The notes below the pieces were generated by a model. The model was not told where the DNA came from. It worked only from the letters and a program-made list of their open reading frames with translations, and made no database searches. The translations under genes and the position numbers were made by a program. 64,000 nt of DNA from the NCBI RefSeq assembly GCF_029945685.1, contig NZ_JAQSDA010000003.1, positions 124,001 to 188,000 of the forward strand. Direction: 5' to 3'. Position 1 is the first letter of the stretch, and the number at the start of each line of letters is the position of its first letter. Positions 1-8,680 of this stretch are shown here, one piece after another. Source of the DNA: Polaromonas sp. (lineage in GTDB: Bacteria; Pseudomonadota; Gammaproteobacteria; Burkholderiales; Burkholderiaceae_C).

Positions 1-139
1 CTGCGAAGCCCAGTCCGGTCCCGCGCCGTCCGCGCGGGCGCCGGCTGCGGGGTTCGCCGCCAATGGACTCCTGCCCGGCGGCCCATGCCTGTCACGGCGC
101 CTGCAAGGGGCTGCCTCCTCCCGTATAAAAAGGTAATTC
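1..139. other. Left edge, no gene assigned
   Basis: No recognisable gene. One plus-strand frame is open from the window edge and stops with TAA at 134-136; its Ala/Pro/Gly-rich translation matches nothing I know, so it could be the tail of an upstream gene or plain GC-rich spacer. AAGG at 130-133 sits six bases before the next gene and is its likely ribosome binding site. The opening bases (GCGAAGCCCAGTCCGG) loosely resemble the 3' end of the GC-rich repeat at 24139 and 33229, but the match is too short to call. Confidence 0.3.
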
Positions 140-2038
140 ATGAGCTTTTCAGGCTTTGTCGTCCAGTTGCTCAACGGGCTGGCCGGTGCTTCGTCGCTGT
201 TTCTGGTGGCGGCCGGCTTGTCGCTGATCTTTGGCGTGACACGCATCGTCAACTTCGCACACGGCTCATTTTTCATGGTCGGCATTTACGTCGCCTATTC
301 CCTGGTGGCCAACTTGGGCGGCACGATAGGCTTCTGGCCGGCCTTGCTGCTGGCCGCGCTCGCCGTCGGTGTGCTTGGTGCGCTGGTCGAGGTACTGCTG
401 CTGCGCCGCATTTACCGTGCACCCGAACTGTTCCAGCTGCTGGCCACCTTTGCGCTGGGCCTGGTGATCAAGGACGGGGTGTTGTGGTTCTGGGGGCCTG
501 AGGAATTGCTCGGCCCGCGGGCGCCCGGCCTGACCGGTTCCGTGTCCATTCTTGGCCGGCAATTTCCTTCCTACGATCTGTTCCTGATTGTTGCCGGTCC
601 GGTGGTTCTCGGCCTGCTCTGGCTGCTGCTGACCAAAACCCGGTGGGGGACGCTGGTGCGTGCCGCCACGCAGGACCGGGAGATGGTCAGCGCGTTGGGT
701 GTCAACCAGGCCTGGCTGTTCACCGCGGTGTTTGCACTCGGTGCGCTGCTGGCGGGACTGGGCGGTGCGCTGCAGCTGCCGCGCGAACCCGCCAACCTCG
801 AGATGGACCTCAACATCATCGGCGCCGCCTTTGTGGTGGTGGTGGTCGGCGGCATGGGCTCCATTCCCGGCGCCTATGTGGCGGCGCTGCTGATTGCGGA
901 GTTGAAGGCCATCTGCATCTGGCTGGGCCTGGTGGAAATCTGGGGCGTCAGCATTTCGTTCTCCAAACTCACCCTGGTGGTGGAGTTTCTGGTGATGGCC
1001 GTCGTGCTGGTGGCCCGTCCCTGGGGTCTGTTCGGTCGGCCTCAGGCGACCAGCCGCCACGCCGGCACCGCCGAGGAACCCCTGCGGCCGCCTGATCGCC
1101 TCTACAAGTTCGGCGGCGCCGCCTTGCTGGCCCTGCTGGTCCTGATGCCTGCGCTGACCGCACAGTCGCCCTACGTGACGGTCCTGCTGATCGACCTGCT
1201 GGTGGCTGTGCTGTTTGCGGCCAGCCTGCACTTCATCATGGGCCCGGCCGGCATGCATTCCTTTGGCCATGCGGCTTACTTCGGCTTGGGTGCCTACGGC
1301 GCGGCCCTGGTGGTGCGCAGCCTGAACCTGCCGATGGAGGTGGCACTGGTCGTCGCGCCGGCACTCGCGGCGCTGGGGGCCTTCATCTACGGCTGGTTTT
1401 GTGTCCGCCTGTCAGGGGTGTACCTCGCCATGCTGACGCTGGCGTTTGCCCAGATCACCTGGGCGATCTGTTACCAGTGGGATGCCTTCACCGGCGGCAG
1501 CAATGGCCTGACCGGCGTCTGGCCGTCCGAATGGCTGGCCGACAAGAAGATGTACTACTACCTGACGCTGGCATTGGTGGCCGGGGCCGTGCTGATGATG
1601 CACCGTATGTTGTATTCCCCCTTTGGTTACGCCATGCGTGCTGCACGCGATTCAGTGCTTCGCTCAGATGCAATAGGCATCGACGTCAAACGCATGCAAT
1701 GGGTGGCGTTTGTCATCGCCGGCACCTTCGCTGGCCTGGCCGGTGCGCTGTATGCCTTCTCCAAAGGCAGCATTTCCCCGGAAAGCCTGCATGTGAGCAA
1801 ATCCATCGACGGTCTGGTCATGGTGCTGCTGGGCGGTGTGCAGACACTGGTGGGCCCCATTGTCGGCGCCGTCACCTTCACCTGGCTGCACGACACGGTG
1901 GCGCGCAACACCGACTACTGGCGCGCCATGCTGGGCGCCATCATCCTGATTCTGGTGCTGCTGTTTCCGCAAGGAATTGCCGGCTTTGTCCAGCAACTGC
2001 TGTCGCGTCTGCGCGGCGCGAAGGAGGGGCAGTCATGA
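140..2038 (+). CDS. livHM: Branched-chain-type ABC permease, fused LivH-LivM
   Basis: Inner-membrane permease of a HAAT/Liv-type ABC importer, 632 residues, with both permease subunits in one chain. Residues 1 to about 300 are LivH-like (coupling region near GVNQAWLFTAVFALGALL, ending in the usual RPWGLFG); a hydrophilic linker of about 30 residues follows; residues about 330-632 are LivM-like with a second coupling motif (GIDVKRMQWVAFVIAGTFAG). It overlaps livG by four bases (ATGA) and livF follows the same way, so the three form one operon. No binding-protein gene precedes it in the window; it may lie to the left. The family carries branched-chain amino acids, urea, amides or aromatic acids. 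With nicotinamidase and nicotinate-dehydrogenase genes next door, a pyridine carboxylate or amide is a reasonable guess for the substrate, but this is inference. Confidence 0.9.
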   Translation: MSFSGFVVQLLNGLAGASSLFLVAAGLSLIFGVTRIVNFAHGSFFMVGIYVAYSLVANLGGTIGFWPALLLAALAVGVLGALVEVLLLRRIYRAPELFQLLATFALGLVIKDGVLWFWGPEELLGPRAPGLTGSVSILGRQFPSYDLFLIVAGPVVLGLLWLLLTKTRWGTLVRAATQDREMVSALGVNQAWLFTAVFALGALLAGLGGALQLPREPANLEMDLNIIGAAFVVVVVGGMGSIPGAYVAALLIAELKAICIWLGLVEIWGVSISFSKLTLVVEFLVMAVVLVARPWGLFGRPQATSRHAGTAEEPLRPPDRLYKFGGAALLALLVLMPALTAQSPYVTVLLIDLLVAVLFAASLHFIMGPAGMHSFGHAAYFGLGAYGAALVVRSLNLPMEVALVVAPALAALGAFIYGWFCVRLSGVYLAMLTLAFAQITWAICYQWDAFTGGSNGLTGVWPSEWLADKKMYYYLTLALVAGAVLMMHRMLYSPFGYAMRAARDSVLRSDAIGIDVKRMQWVAFVIAGTFAGLAGALYAFSKGSISPESLHVSKSIDGLVMVLLGGVQTLVGPIVGAVTFTWLHDTVARNTDYWRAMLGAIILILVLLFPQGIAGFVQQLLSRLRGAKEGQS

Positions 2039-2817
2039 GCTTGCTCAAAGTATCCGGTCTGGGCAAATCGTTCGGTGGCGTCAAGGCGGTCGATGGCATC
2101 AGTTTCGAGCTGGCCGCCGGAGAGTTGCTGGCGCTGATCGGGCCCAACGGCGCCGGCAAGTCGACCACCTTCAACATGGTCAACGGCCAGTTGCGGGCCG
2201 ATGCCGGTTCGATCGAACTGGGCGGCCAGGAACTGATTGGCCTGGCCCCGCGTGACATCTGGCGGCTCGGCGTCAGCCGGACCTTCCAGATTGCAGAGAC
2301 CTTTTCCTCCCTGACGGTGGTGGAGAACGTCCAGATGGCCTTGCTGTCGTCGGACCGCAAGCTGTTTTCCATGTGGCGCCGCGCGGCCGGCCACAAGCGC
2401 GACGAGGCGCTGGTGCTGCTCGACCAGGTCAACATGAAGACCCAGGCCGACCGGCCCTGCAGCGTGCTGGCCTATGGCGACGTCAAGCGCGTGGAGCTCG
2501 CCATGGCCATGGCCAACAACCCCAAGCTGCTGCTGATGGACGAACCCACGGCCGGTATGGCGCCCAGGGAGCGCAACGACCTGATGGCCCTGACCAAACA
2601 GCTGGTCGTCGACCGCGGTATGGCGGTGCTTTTCACCGAACACAGCATGGATGTGGTGTTTGCCTATGCCGACCGCATGATCGTACTGGCGCGTGGGCGG
2701 CTGATCGCCGAAGGCAAACCGCTGGAGATCCGCGACCATCCCAAGGTCCAGGAGGTCTATTTCGGCAGCGGCAAGACCTTCGAGAAAAAGTCACTGGAAA
2801 AGGATGCCGCCTCATGA
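2035..2817 (+). CDS. livG: ABC transporter ATP-binding protein LivG
   Basis: Cytoplasmic ATPase of the Liv-type importer, 260 residues. Walker A GPNGAGKST lies at residues 36-44, Walker B is LLLMDEP, and the signature is the LivG-style LAYGD rather than LSGGQ. The start at 2035 has a strong AAGGAGG ribosome site at 2021-2027 and overlaps the permease stop by four bases, which fixes it against longer upstream options. It pairs with LivF to energise the fused permease. Family membership is clear; the transported substrate is not. Confidence 0.92.
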   Translation: MSLLKVSGLGKSFGGVKAVDGISFELAAGELLALIGPNGAGKSTTFNMVNGQLRADAGSIELGGQELIGLAPRDIWRLGVSRTFQIAETFSSLTVVENVQMALLSSDRKLFSMWRRAAGHKRDEALVLLDQVNMKTQADRPCSVLAYGDVKRVELAMAMANNPKLLLMDEPTAGMAPRERNDLMALTKQLVVDRGMAVLFTEHSMDVVFAYADRMIVLARGRLIAEGKPLEIRDHPKVQEVYFGSGKTFEKKSLEKDAAS

Positions 2818-3551
2818 GCGCTGCGAACGAAGTCCTGCTGCAGGCCCAGGGCCTGTGCGCCTGGTATGGCGCCGCCCAGATTCTCTACGAAGTGGGCATC
2901 GAAGTGCGGCGCGGCGAAGTGGTGGCGCTGATGGGGCGCAACGGCGCCGGTAAATCCACAACGCTCAAGGCGCTGATCGGCATGCTGGACAAGCGGCGCG
3001 GCAGCGTGTCGTTTCTGGGTACCGACATCTCGAAAAGTGAACCCCACCATGCGGCGCGCATGGGTCTGGGTTTTGTGCCGGAAGACAGGCGTATCTTCAC
3101 CGACCTGACGGTGATGGAGAACCTGGAAGTGGGGCGCCAGCCGCCACGCCGCTGGCCGGACGGCAGTGAAGCGCCGGTCTGGACGCCCGAGCGGCTGTTC
3201 AAGCTGTTCCCGAATCTCGGCGAGATGCCGGACCGCCAGGGAGGCCGCATGAGCGGCGGCGAGCAGCAGATGCTGACGGTGGCACGCACCCTGATGGGCA
3301 ACCCCTACCTGGTGCTGCTCGATGAGCCCTCGGAAGGGGTGGCTCCGGTGATCGTCGAGCAGATGGCGCACATGATTCTGGAGCTCAAGTCGCAGGGTGT
3401 CAGCATTTTGCTGTCCGAGCAGAACATGCATTTTGCGGAGCTGGTGTCGGACCGGGCCTATGTGCTCGAAAAAGGCCAGATCCGTTACGAGGGTTCGATG
3501 GCCGAGCTGTCGGCCAACGAAGAGGTGCGGCGCGCCTACCTCAGTGTCTAG
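2814..3551 (+). CDS. livF: ABC transporter ATP-binding protein LivF
   Basis: Second ATPase of the importer, 245 residues. Walker A is GRNGAGKST, the signature is MSGGEQQ, and Walker B is LVLLDEPSEG, with the LivF-typical GFVPEDRRIF between them. ATG overlaps the livG stop by four bases. Length and motif order match LivF throughout. The nicotinamidase gene starts 48 bases downstream with its own strong ribosome site, so co-transcription is plausible. Confidence 0.92.
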   Translation: MSAANEVLLQAQGLCAWYGAAQILYEVGIEVRRGEVVALMGRNGAGKSTTLKALIGMLDKRRGSVSFLGTDISKSEPHHAARMGLGFVPEDRRIFTDLTVMENLEVGRQPPRRWPDGSEAPVWTPERLFKLFPNLGEMPDRQGGRMSGGEQQMLTVARTLMGNPYLVLLDEPSEGVAPVIVEQMAHMILELKSQGVSILLSEQNMHFAELVSDRAYVLEKGQIRYEGSMAELSANEEVRRAYLSV

Positions 3552-3599
3552 CGCCGGTTGTTGTCAACGTCATTCAACCCGTTTCAAGGAGATCGCATC

Positions 3600-4325
3600 A
3601 TGCATCCAGCTACCCGCAGAACCCTGTTGAAAACCCTGTCCGGCGCCGGCCTCGTGGCGGCGGCCGGCCTGGCCGGCCGCGTGGCCTTCGCCGCCGGCAT
3701 CAAGCCTGACGCCAGAAGCGCGCTGATTGTTGTCGATGTGCAGAACTGTTTTGTGACTGGCGGCACCTTGCCGGTCAAGGGCGGCGAAGAGGTGGTTCCG
3801 GTCATCAACAAACTTGCCGCAGCGTTCGAGAACATCGTGATCACGCAAGACTGGCACACCAAGGGTCATGCGTCCTTTGCCAGCACCCACGCGGGCAAGA
3901 AGCCCTTCGAGGTCAAGAAACTGGCCTACGGCAACCAGGTGCTGTGGCCTGACCACTGCGTGCAGGGTACGGACGACGCGGCCCTGCACAAGGACCTGGC
4001 GCTGCCCACGGCCCAGGTCATCGTGCGCAAGGGCTACCACCAGGAGGTGGACAGTTATTCGGCCTTCACCGAGGCCGACGGCAAGACGCCGACCGGCCTG
4101 GGCGGCTACCTCAAGCAGCGCGGCATCAAAAAGGTGTTCGTGACCGGGCTGGCGACCGACTTCTGCGTCGCCTGGACCGCGATGGATGCGCGCAAGGCCG
4201 GCCTCGAGGTCTACGTGATCGAGGACGCCACCCGCGCCATTGACCTGAACGGGTCGCTGGCGGCGGCCTGGAAGCAGATGGCGGCCAAGGGCGTCAAACG
4301 CATCCAGTCCACCGACCTGGCCTGA
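3600..4325 (+). CDS. pncA: Tat-exported nicotinamidase (isochorismatase fold)
   Basis: Predicted nicotinamidase, nicotinamide to nicotinate plus ammonia, 241 residues. The PncA landmarks are present in order: DVQNCF (catalytic Asp), QDWHTKGH (metal-binding Asp/His), WPDHCVQGT, VRKG (catalytic Lys) and VTGLATDFC (nucleophilic Cys). Unusually for PncA, the N-terminus is a twin-arginine signal (TRRTLLK, then a hydrophobic stretch ending AFAA), so the mature enzyme should be periplasmic. The start is chosen for AAGGAG at 3586-3591, eight bases upstream, and because it gives the intact signal. It sits between livF and the nicotinate-dehydrogenase-like pair, which fits a nicotinamide catabolic module. 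Another amide could be the substrate. Confidence 0.8.
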   Translation: MHPATRRTLLKTLSGAGLVAAAGLAGRVAFAAGIKPDARSALIVVDVQNCFVTGGTLPVKGGEEVVPVINKLAAAFENIVITQDWHTKGHASFASTHAGKKPFEVKKLAYGNQVLWPDHCVQGTDDAALHKDLALPTAQVIVRKGYHQEVDSYSAFTEADGKTPTGLGGYLKQRGIKKVFVTGLATDFCVAWTAMDARKAGLEVYVIEDATRAIDLNGSLAAAWKQMAAKGVKRIQSTDLA

Positions 4326-4353
4326 AGCACGTCCTGACTTGCCACGGGATCCG

Positions 4354-4851
4354 ATGAGCGCGCAGGTTGTGACTTTCAGCGTCAACCGGGTGACGCGGAC
4401 GCTGACGGTCTCGGCGCAGGCTTCCCTGCTGGGGGTGTTGCGCAACGACCTTGAACTCAACAGCCCCAAATACGGCTGCGGCCTGGGTGAGTGCGGGGCC
4501 TGCACGGTGCTGGTGGACGGCGTGGCCGCGCGCGCCTGTGTGGTCCCGGCCGCCGGTGTGGCCGGCCGCGAGATCACCACGCTGGAGGGACTCGGGTCCC
4601 TGGAGGCGCTGCATCCGGTGCAGCAGGCTTTTATCGACGAGCAGGCGGCCCAGTGCGGCTACTGCCTGAGTGGCATGATCATGATGACCACCGCCCTGCT
4701 GGCGCGCAAGCCGGACCCGACGGAGGACGAGATACGCCGCGAGTTGTCCGGCAACCTGTGCCGCTGCGGTACACACATCGAGATCGTGAACGCGGTGCGA
4801 CGCGCGGCAACACTCACGCGGCAGGCCCGTGACAAGGGGCACCGACCATGA
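4354..4851 (+). CDS. nicA: Nicotinate dehydrogenase small (2Fe-2S) subunit, NicA-like
   Basis: Iron-sulfur subunit of a xanthine-dehydrogenase-family hydroxylase, 165 residues. The N-terminal plant-type ferredoxin cluster is YGCGLGECGACTVL with a further Cys in the segment before GREITTLEG; the second 2Fe-2S site is QCGYCLSGM...CRCGTH. It passes electrons from the molybdenum site of the partner to its hemes. A TTG start at 4339 is also possible, but ATG at 4354 gives a length closer to NicA (157 residues in Pseudomonas putida, from memory). The stop overlaps the partner's start by four bases. The same architecture occurs in isoquinoline 1-oxidoreductase and aldehyde oxidases, so the substrate rests on the neighbouring nicotinamidase. 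Confidence 0.8.
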   Translation: MSAQVVTFSVNRVTRTLTVSAQASLLGVLRNDLELNSPKYGCGLGECGACTVLVDGVAARACVVPAAGVAGREITTLEGLGSLEALHPVQQAFIDEQAAQCGYCLSGMIMMTTALLARKPDPTEDEIRRELSGNLCRCGTHIEIVNAVRRAATLTRQARDKGHRP

Positions 4852-7800
4852 CCCGCCGCGCCGACACACCGCTGACGCGCGCCGACTTTCATGCGGCCGG
4901 CGGTGTGCTGCTGGTCACGCGCGAGCCGCCGCCTGCGCCGCCGCCCGCCCCGGGGCAGCCCGCACTGGTCAGCGGCAATCCACTCGAGGGAGTGGAGATC
5001 CTGCTGGCTGTCTGGGACGACGGCAGTGTGACCGCCCTGAACGGCCACGTGGACCTGGGCACCGGCATCCGCACCGCGCTGGGCCAGATCGTGGCCGAAG
5101 AGCTCGATGTTGCGCTGGCCGGCATCAACATGGTGCTGGGCGATACCAGCCGCGCGCCGAATCAGGGCGCGACCATCGCCAGCGCGTCGATACAGATTCA
5201 TGCCGTGCCCTTGCGGGCGGCCGCTGCCCAGGCGCGCGCCTGGCTGGTGGACCGGGCCGCCGGCGTGCTGCAGGTGGACAGGGCACTGCTGACGGTCCGT
5301 GACGGCGTGGTGTCGGTGATTGGCCATGACGGCCGATCGGTGGCCTACGGCGCCCTGCTTGAGCAACAGCATGTGGAGCTCTCGCTGGCACTGGATTCAC
5401 CGCTGAAGTCCCCGGAGGACTACCGCATCGTGGGCACCAGCACGGCGCGGGTGGACATTCCGGCCAAGGCGACCGGTGCGTTGACCTTTGTGCACGACAT
5501 GCGTGTGCCGGGCATGCTGCATGGCCGTGTCGTGCGCCCGCCTTATGCCGGTGCCGACCATGGCGACTTCATCGGCAACACGCTGGAAGCTGTGGACGAG
5601 TCCTCGATTGCACACATTCCCGGCATTCGGGCGGTGGTGGTCATCCGCGATTTCATTGGCATCGTCGCCGAGCGCGAGGAGCACGCCGAGCAGGCATTGC
5701 GTGAGCTGCGCGTCCGGTGGAAGCCCTGGCCCGGCCTGGCGAACCTCGATGATCTTGAAACGGCCATCCGCGCCAACCCGGCGACGCAGCGCAAGCTGAT
5801 TGACGAAGGCGATGTGGATGCCGCGATGGCGGGCGTGACCCAGCATTTGCCGCGCAACTATGTCTGGCCTTACCAGATGCACGGTTCCATCGGCCCATCT
5901 TGCGCACTGGCGGACTGGCAGGCTAAAGAGCCCCCACGCTCGCCCACTTCGTGTGGCTCACTGCCCCCCGAGGGGGCCGCGTCCCGCCTTGGGAGCGGCC
6001 CGGCGGCGGAACATCGCCTGACGGTGTGGGCAGGCAGCCAGAACCCGCACGTGTTGCGTGCCGACCTGTCGCGCCTCATGGACTTGCCGGACATGGCCAT
6101 CGACGTGATCCGCATGGAGGCGGCCGGCTGTTACGGCCGCAACTGTGCCGACGATGTGGCCGCCGATGCGGCCCTGCTCTCGCGCGCCGTCGGTGCGCCG
6201 GTGCGGGTGCAGCTCACGCGCGAGCAGGAGCACGCCTGGGAGCCCAAGGGCGCGGCCCAGCTCATGCAGGTCAACGGCGGGCTGAACGCCGACGGCTCGG
6301 TCGCCGCCTACGATTTTCAAACCTCCTACCCGTCCAACGGCGCGCCCACGCTGGCGCTGCTGCTCACGCGCACCGTCGAGCCGGTGGCGCGCGCCTATGA
6401 AATGGGCGACCGCAGTGCGCGACCGCCCTACGACTACGAAAACCTGCGCGTGTCGGTCAACGACATGCCACCCATGCTGCGTGCCTCCTGGCTGCGCGGT
6501 GTGTCGGCCCTGCCCAATTCCTTTGCGCACGAGTCCTACATCGACGAGTTGGCCACGGCCGCTGGCGTAGACCCGGTCGAGTTCCGCCTGCGTTACCTGA
6601 GCGAGCCACGCGCGGCGAAACTGCTGCGCGCCACGGCCGATCGTGCCGGCTGGAAGGTGCATACCCAGCCGCAGCAGGCTGAAGAGCAAAGCGGAGCATC
6701 CGACATCGTGCACGGACAGGGCGTGGCCTACGCGCGTTATGTCCACAGCAAGTGGCCGGGTTATGGCGCGGCCTGGGCCGCCTGGGTGGCCGACGTCGAG
6801 GTCAACCGCAAGACCGGTGAAGTGCAGGTCAGGCGCGTGGTGGTCGGTCATGATGCCGGCACGCTGATCAACCCCGCCGGTGTGCAGCACCAGATCCACG
6901 GCAACGTCGTGCAGACCACCAGCCGTGCCCTGACCGAGCAGGTCAGCTTGAACCCGAAGACGAACACCGTGGCCAGCCTGGAGTGGGGCAGCTACCCCAT
7001 CCTGAGTTTCAGGGATGTTCCGGTGATCGAGGTGGTGACCATGGCGCGCCCGGGCGAGCCGCCGCTGGGCGCGGGCGAGTCGGCCTCGGTGCCCGGCACG
7101 GCGGCCATTGCCAATGCCATTTTTGACGCGACCGGCGTGCGGTTTCGCCAGCCGCCTTTCACCGCGGAGGTGGTGCGGGCCGCGCTGCAGCCGGCACCTG
7201 ACCATGTGACGCCCCCGTCGCCGGTCCTTGCCGCTCCAGCGCCTGTCCCTCGCCCACCGGAAAATGCGCCCTGGCCCCGCGGCCTGAGCCGTTGGTCCCG
7301 CGCCGGCGCCGTGTTCGCTGGCGTGTTCGGCCTGGCGGCTGCCCTGCTGGGCTGGCGGCCCGCGATTGCACCGGTGTTGTCCAGCAGTTCTTCGATTTAC
7401 ACCGCGGCGACGATTGAACGCGGCCGGCAACTCGCGGCCGCTGGTGACTGTGTGGTGTGCCACACCGCGCCCGGCGGCATTCCGAATGCGGGTGGCCGTG
7501 CGATGGAGACGCCCTTCGGCAAGATATTCACCACCAACCTCACGCCCGATGCCCAGACCGGCATCGGCCTGTGGTCTTTCAGCGCCTTCCAGCGCGCCAT
7601 GCGTGAAGGCATCTCGCGCGACGGCCACCACCTGTACCCCGCCTTTCCCTACACGGCCTTTGCCAAGACCAGCGACGATGATCTGACCGCGCTGTACGCC
7701 TGGCTGATGGCCCAGCCGGCCGTGTCTTCGGAGACACCCGCCACACAGCTCGCTTTTCCCTTCAATGTGCGTCCGCTCATGGCGGCCTGGAATGCGATGT

Positions 7801-8612
7801 TTCATGACCCGGCGCCTTACCGCACGGACCCGACACAAACCGTGGAATGGAACCGCGGCGCCTACCTGGTCAACGGCCTGGGCCATTGCGGCGCCTGCCA
7901 CACGCCGCGCAATGCACTGGGTGCCGAACGCGGCGGCCCGGCCTTCCTCGCCGGTGCCGTGGTCGATGGCTGGGAGGCGCCGGCGCTGACGGCCTTGTCG
8001 CGCGCGCCCGTGCCCTGGACTTCAGGCGAGTTGTACCGCTACCTGCGCGGCGGTTACAGCCTGCAGCATGGCGCTGCCGCCGGGCCCATGGGTCCTGTGG
8101 TCAAGGAGCTCGGCGCCTTGCCCGACGACGATATCCGGGCCATGGCCAGCTACCTGACCTCGTTCAACCAGCCCCTGGCCGAGCCCGAGAGTGCCGAACG
8201 CGCCAGGCAGGTGGTGCTGGCGGCGCAACAGAGCGGCGCGGCGCTGCCCGGACCCGGCCAGCGCCTGTTCAACGGCGCCTGTGCCTCCTGCCACCACGAC
8301 GGGGACGGACCGAAGCTGCTGGGCGTCAACACGCCGCTGGCCCTGAACAGCAAGCTGCAGAGCGAGCGACCCGACAACCTGGTTCGTGTGATCCTGGACG
8401 GCATTCGCACGCCCGCGACGGCAGAGATAGGCTTTATGCCGGCCTTCCGCCACAGCCTGGACGATGACCAGATTGCTACGTTGGCAACTTACATGCGCAG
8501 CCGGTATGCGCCGGGGCAGCCGGCCTGGAAAGACCTGCCTGCGGCCGTGTCGCGCCTGCGCGCCACGGCTGAGGGCCATGAGACTGACGCGGTATCGCTA
8601 TCAAATAAATAG
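4848..8612 (+). CDS. nicB: Nicotinate dehydrogenase-like large subunit: molybdopterin domain fused to tri-heme cytochrome c
   Basis: 1254-residue fusion matching the NicB layout. Residues 1 to about 790 are a molybdopterin-binding hydroxylase domain (DLGTGIRTALGQI early, GAGESASVPGTA near its end with the family glutamate). One membrane helix follows (around residues 820-845), then three c-type heme motifs: CVVCH at 868, CGACH at 1014, CASCH at 1145. This implies a cytoplasmic active site and periplasmic hemes passing electrons to the respiratory chain. No signal peptide is seen. Two oddities: residues about 361-387 are encoded by a GC-rich interspersed repeat inserted in frame, and the last codons plus TAG lie in another repeat at 8597-8651. 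Hydroxylation of nicotinate at C6 is the best guess; isoquinoline or aldehyde oxidation is the alternative. Confidence 0.8.
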   Translation: MTRRADTPLTRADFHAAGGVLLVTREPPPAPPPAPGQPALVSGNPLEGVEILLAVWDDGSVTALNGHVDLGTGIRTALGQIVAEELDVALAGINMVLGDTSRAPNQGATIASASIQIHAVPLRAAAAQARAWLVDRAAGVLQVDRALLTVRDGVVSVIGHDGRSVAYGALLEQQHVELSLALDSPLKSPEDYRIVGTSTARVDIPAKATGALTFVHDMRVPGMLHGRVVRPPYAGADHGDFIGNTLEAVDESSIAHIPGIRAVVVIRDFIGIVAEREEHAEQALRELRVRWKPWPGLANLDDLETAIRANPATQRKLIDEGDVDAAMAGVTQHLPRNYVWPYQMHGSIGPSCALADWQAKEPPRSPTSCGSLPPEGAASRLGSGPAAEHRLTVWAGSQNPHVLRADLSRLMDLPDMAIDVIRMEAAGCYGRNCADDVAADAALLSRAVGAPVRVQLTREQEHAWEPKGAAQLMQVNGGLNADGSVAAYDFQTSYPSNGAPTLALLLTRTVEPVARAYEMGDRSARPPYDYENLRVSVNDMPPMLRASWLRGVSALPNSFAHESYIDELATAAGVDPVEFRLRYLSEPRAAKLLRATADRAGWKVHTQPQQAEEQSGASDIVHGQGVAYARYVHSKWPGYGAAWAAWVADVEVNRKTGEVQVRRVVVGHDAGTLINPAGVQHQIHGNVVQTTSRALTEQVSLNPKTNTVASLEWGSYPILSFRDVPVIEVVTMARPGEPPLGAGESASVPGTAAIANAIFDATGVRFRQPPFTAEVVRAALQPAPDHVTPPSPVLAAPAPVPRPPENAPWPRGLSRWSRAGAVFAGVFGLAAALLGWRPAIAPVLSSSSSIYTAATIERGRQLAAAGDCVVCHTAPGGIPNAGGRAMETPFGKIFTTNLTPDAQTGIGLWSFSAFQRAMREGISRDGHHLYPAFPYTAFAKTSDDDLTALYAWLMAQPAVSSETPATQLAFPFNVRPLMAAWNAMFHDPAPYRTDPTQTVEWNRGAYLVNGLGHCGACHTPRNALGAERGGPAFLAGAVVDGWEAPALTALSRAPVPWTSGELYRYLRGGYSLQHGAAAGPMGPVVKELGALPDDDIRAMASYLTSFNQPLAEPESAERARQVVLAAQQSGAALPGPGQRLFNGACASCHHDGDGPKLLGVNTPLALNSKLQSERPDNLVRVILDGIRTPATAEIGFMPAFRHSLDDDQIATLATYMRSRYAPGQPAWKDLPAAVSRLRATAEGHETDAVSLSNK
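5929..6008 (+). repeat. GC-rich interspersed repeat, copy 1, in frame inside nicB
   Basis: Begins GAGCCCCCACGCTC and contains the palindromic core GCCCCCCGAGGGGGC. The same order of blocks occurs at 24139-24227 and 33229-33335, outside genes. Here the element keeps the reading frame and adds roughly 27 residues rich in Pro, Ser and Gly between the conserved ALADWQ and HRLTVWAG segments of the molybdopterin domain. Confidence 0.75.
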
Positions 8613-8651
8613 CTGTTGGCGCACTTCCCGTAAGGGCTGGAGGCCTTTTTT
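8597..8651 (+). repeat. Interspersed 50-bp repeat (GCTAT family), copy 1
   Basis: Plus-strand order: GCTATCAAATAAATAGCTG, then GGCGC, then AAGGGCTGGAGGCC and a T run. Close relatives occur at 12909, 14398, 22857, 40790, 44454, 46319 and 59466. This copy supplies the last codons and the stop of nicB and ends in T's in the gap between nicB and the convergent CoA-transferase gene, so it may help end transcription. Confidence 0.75.
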
Positions 8652-8680
8652 ATCAAAAAACTGAAGCTGGGGTGCAGGCC

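Noticed and set aside
2..136. Partial gene ending at TAA 134-136
   Set aside because: The frame is open from the edge, but its translation matches nothing and the stretch is too short to judge.
5958..7901. Long open frame of 647 codons on the minus strand opposite nicB
   Set aside because: Antisense shadow of a strongly supported gene in GC-rich DNA; composition is His/Gln/Arg-rich and matches no family. The same applies to the long antisense frames opposite 24305-25621, 31645-33228 and 36890-39902.
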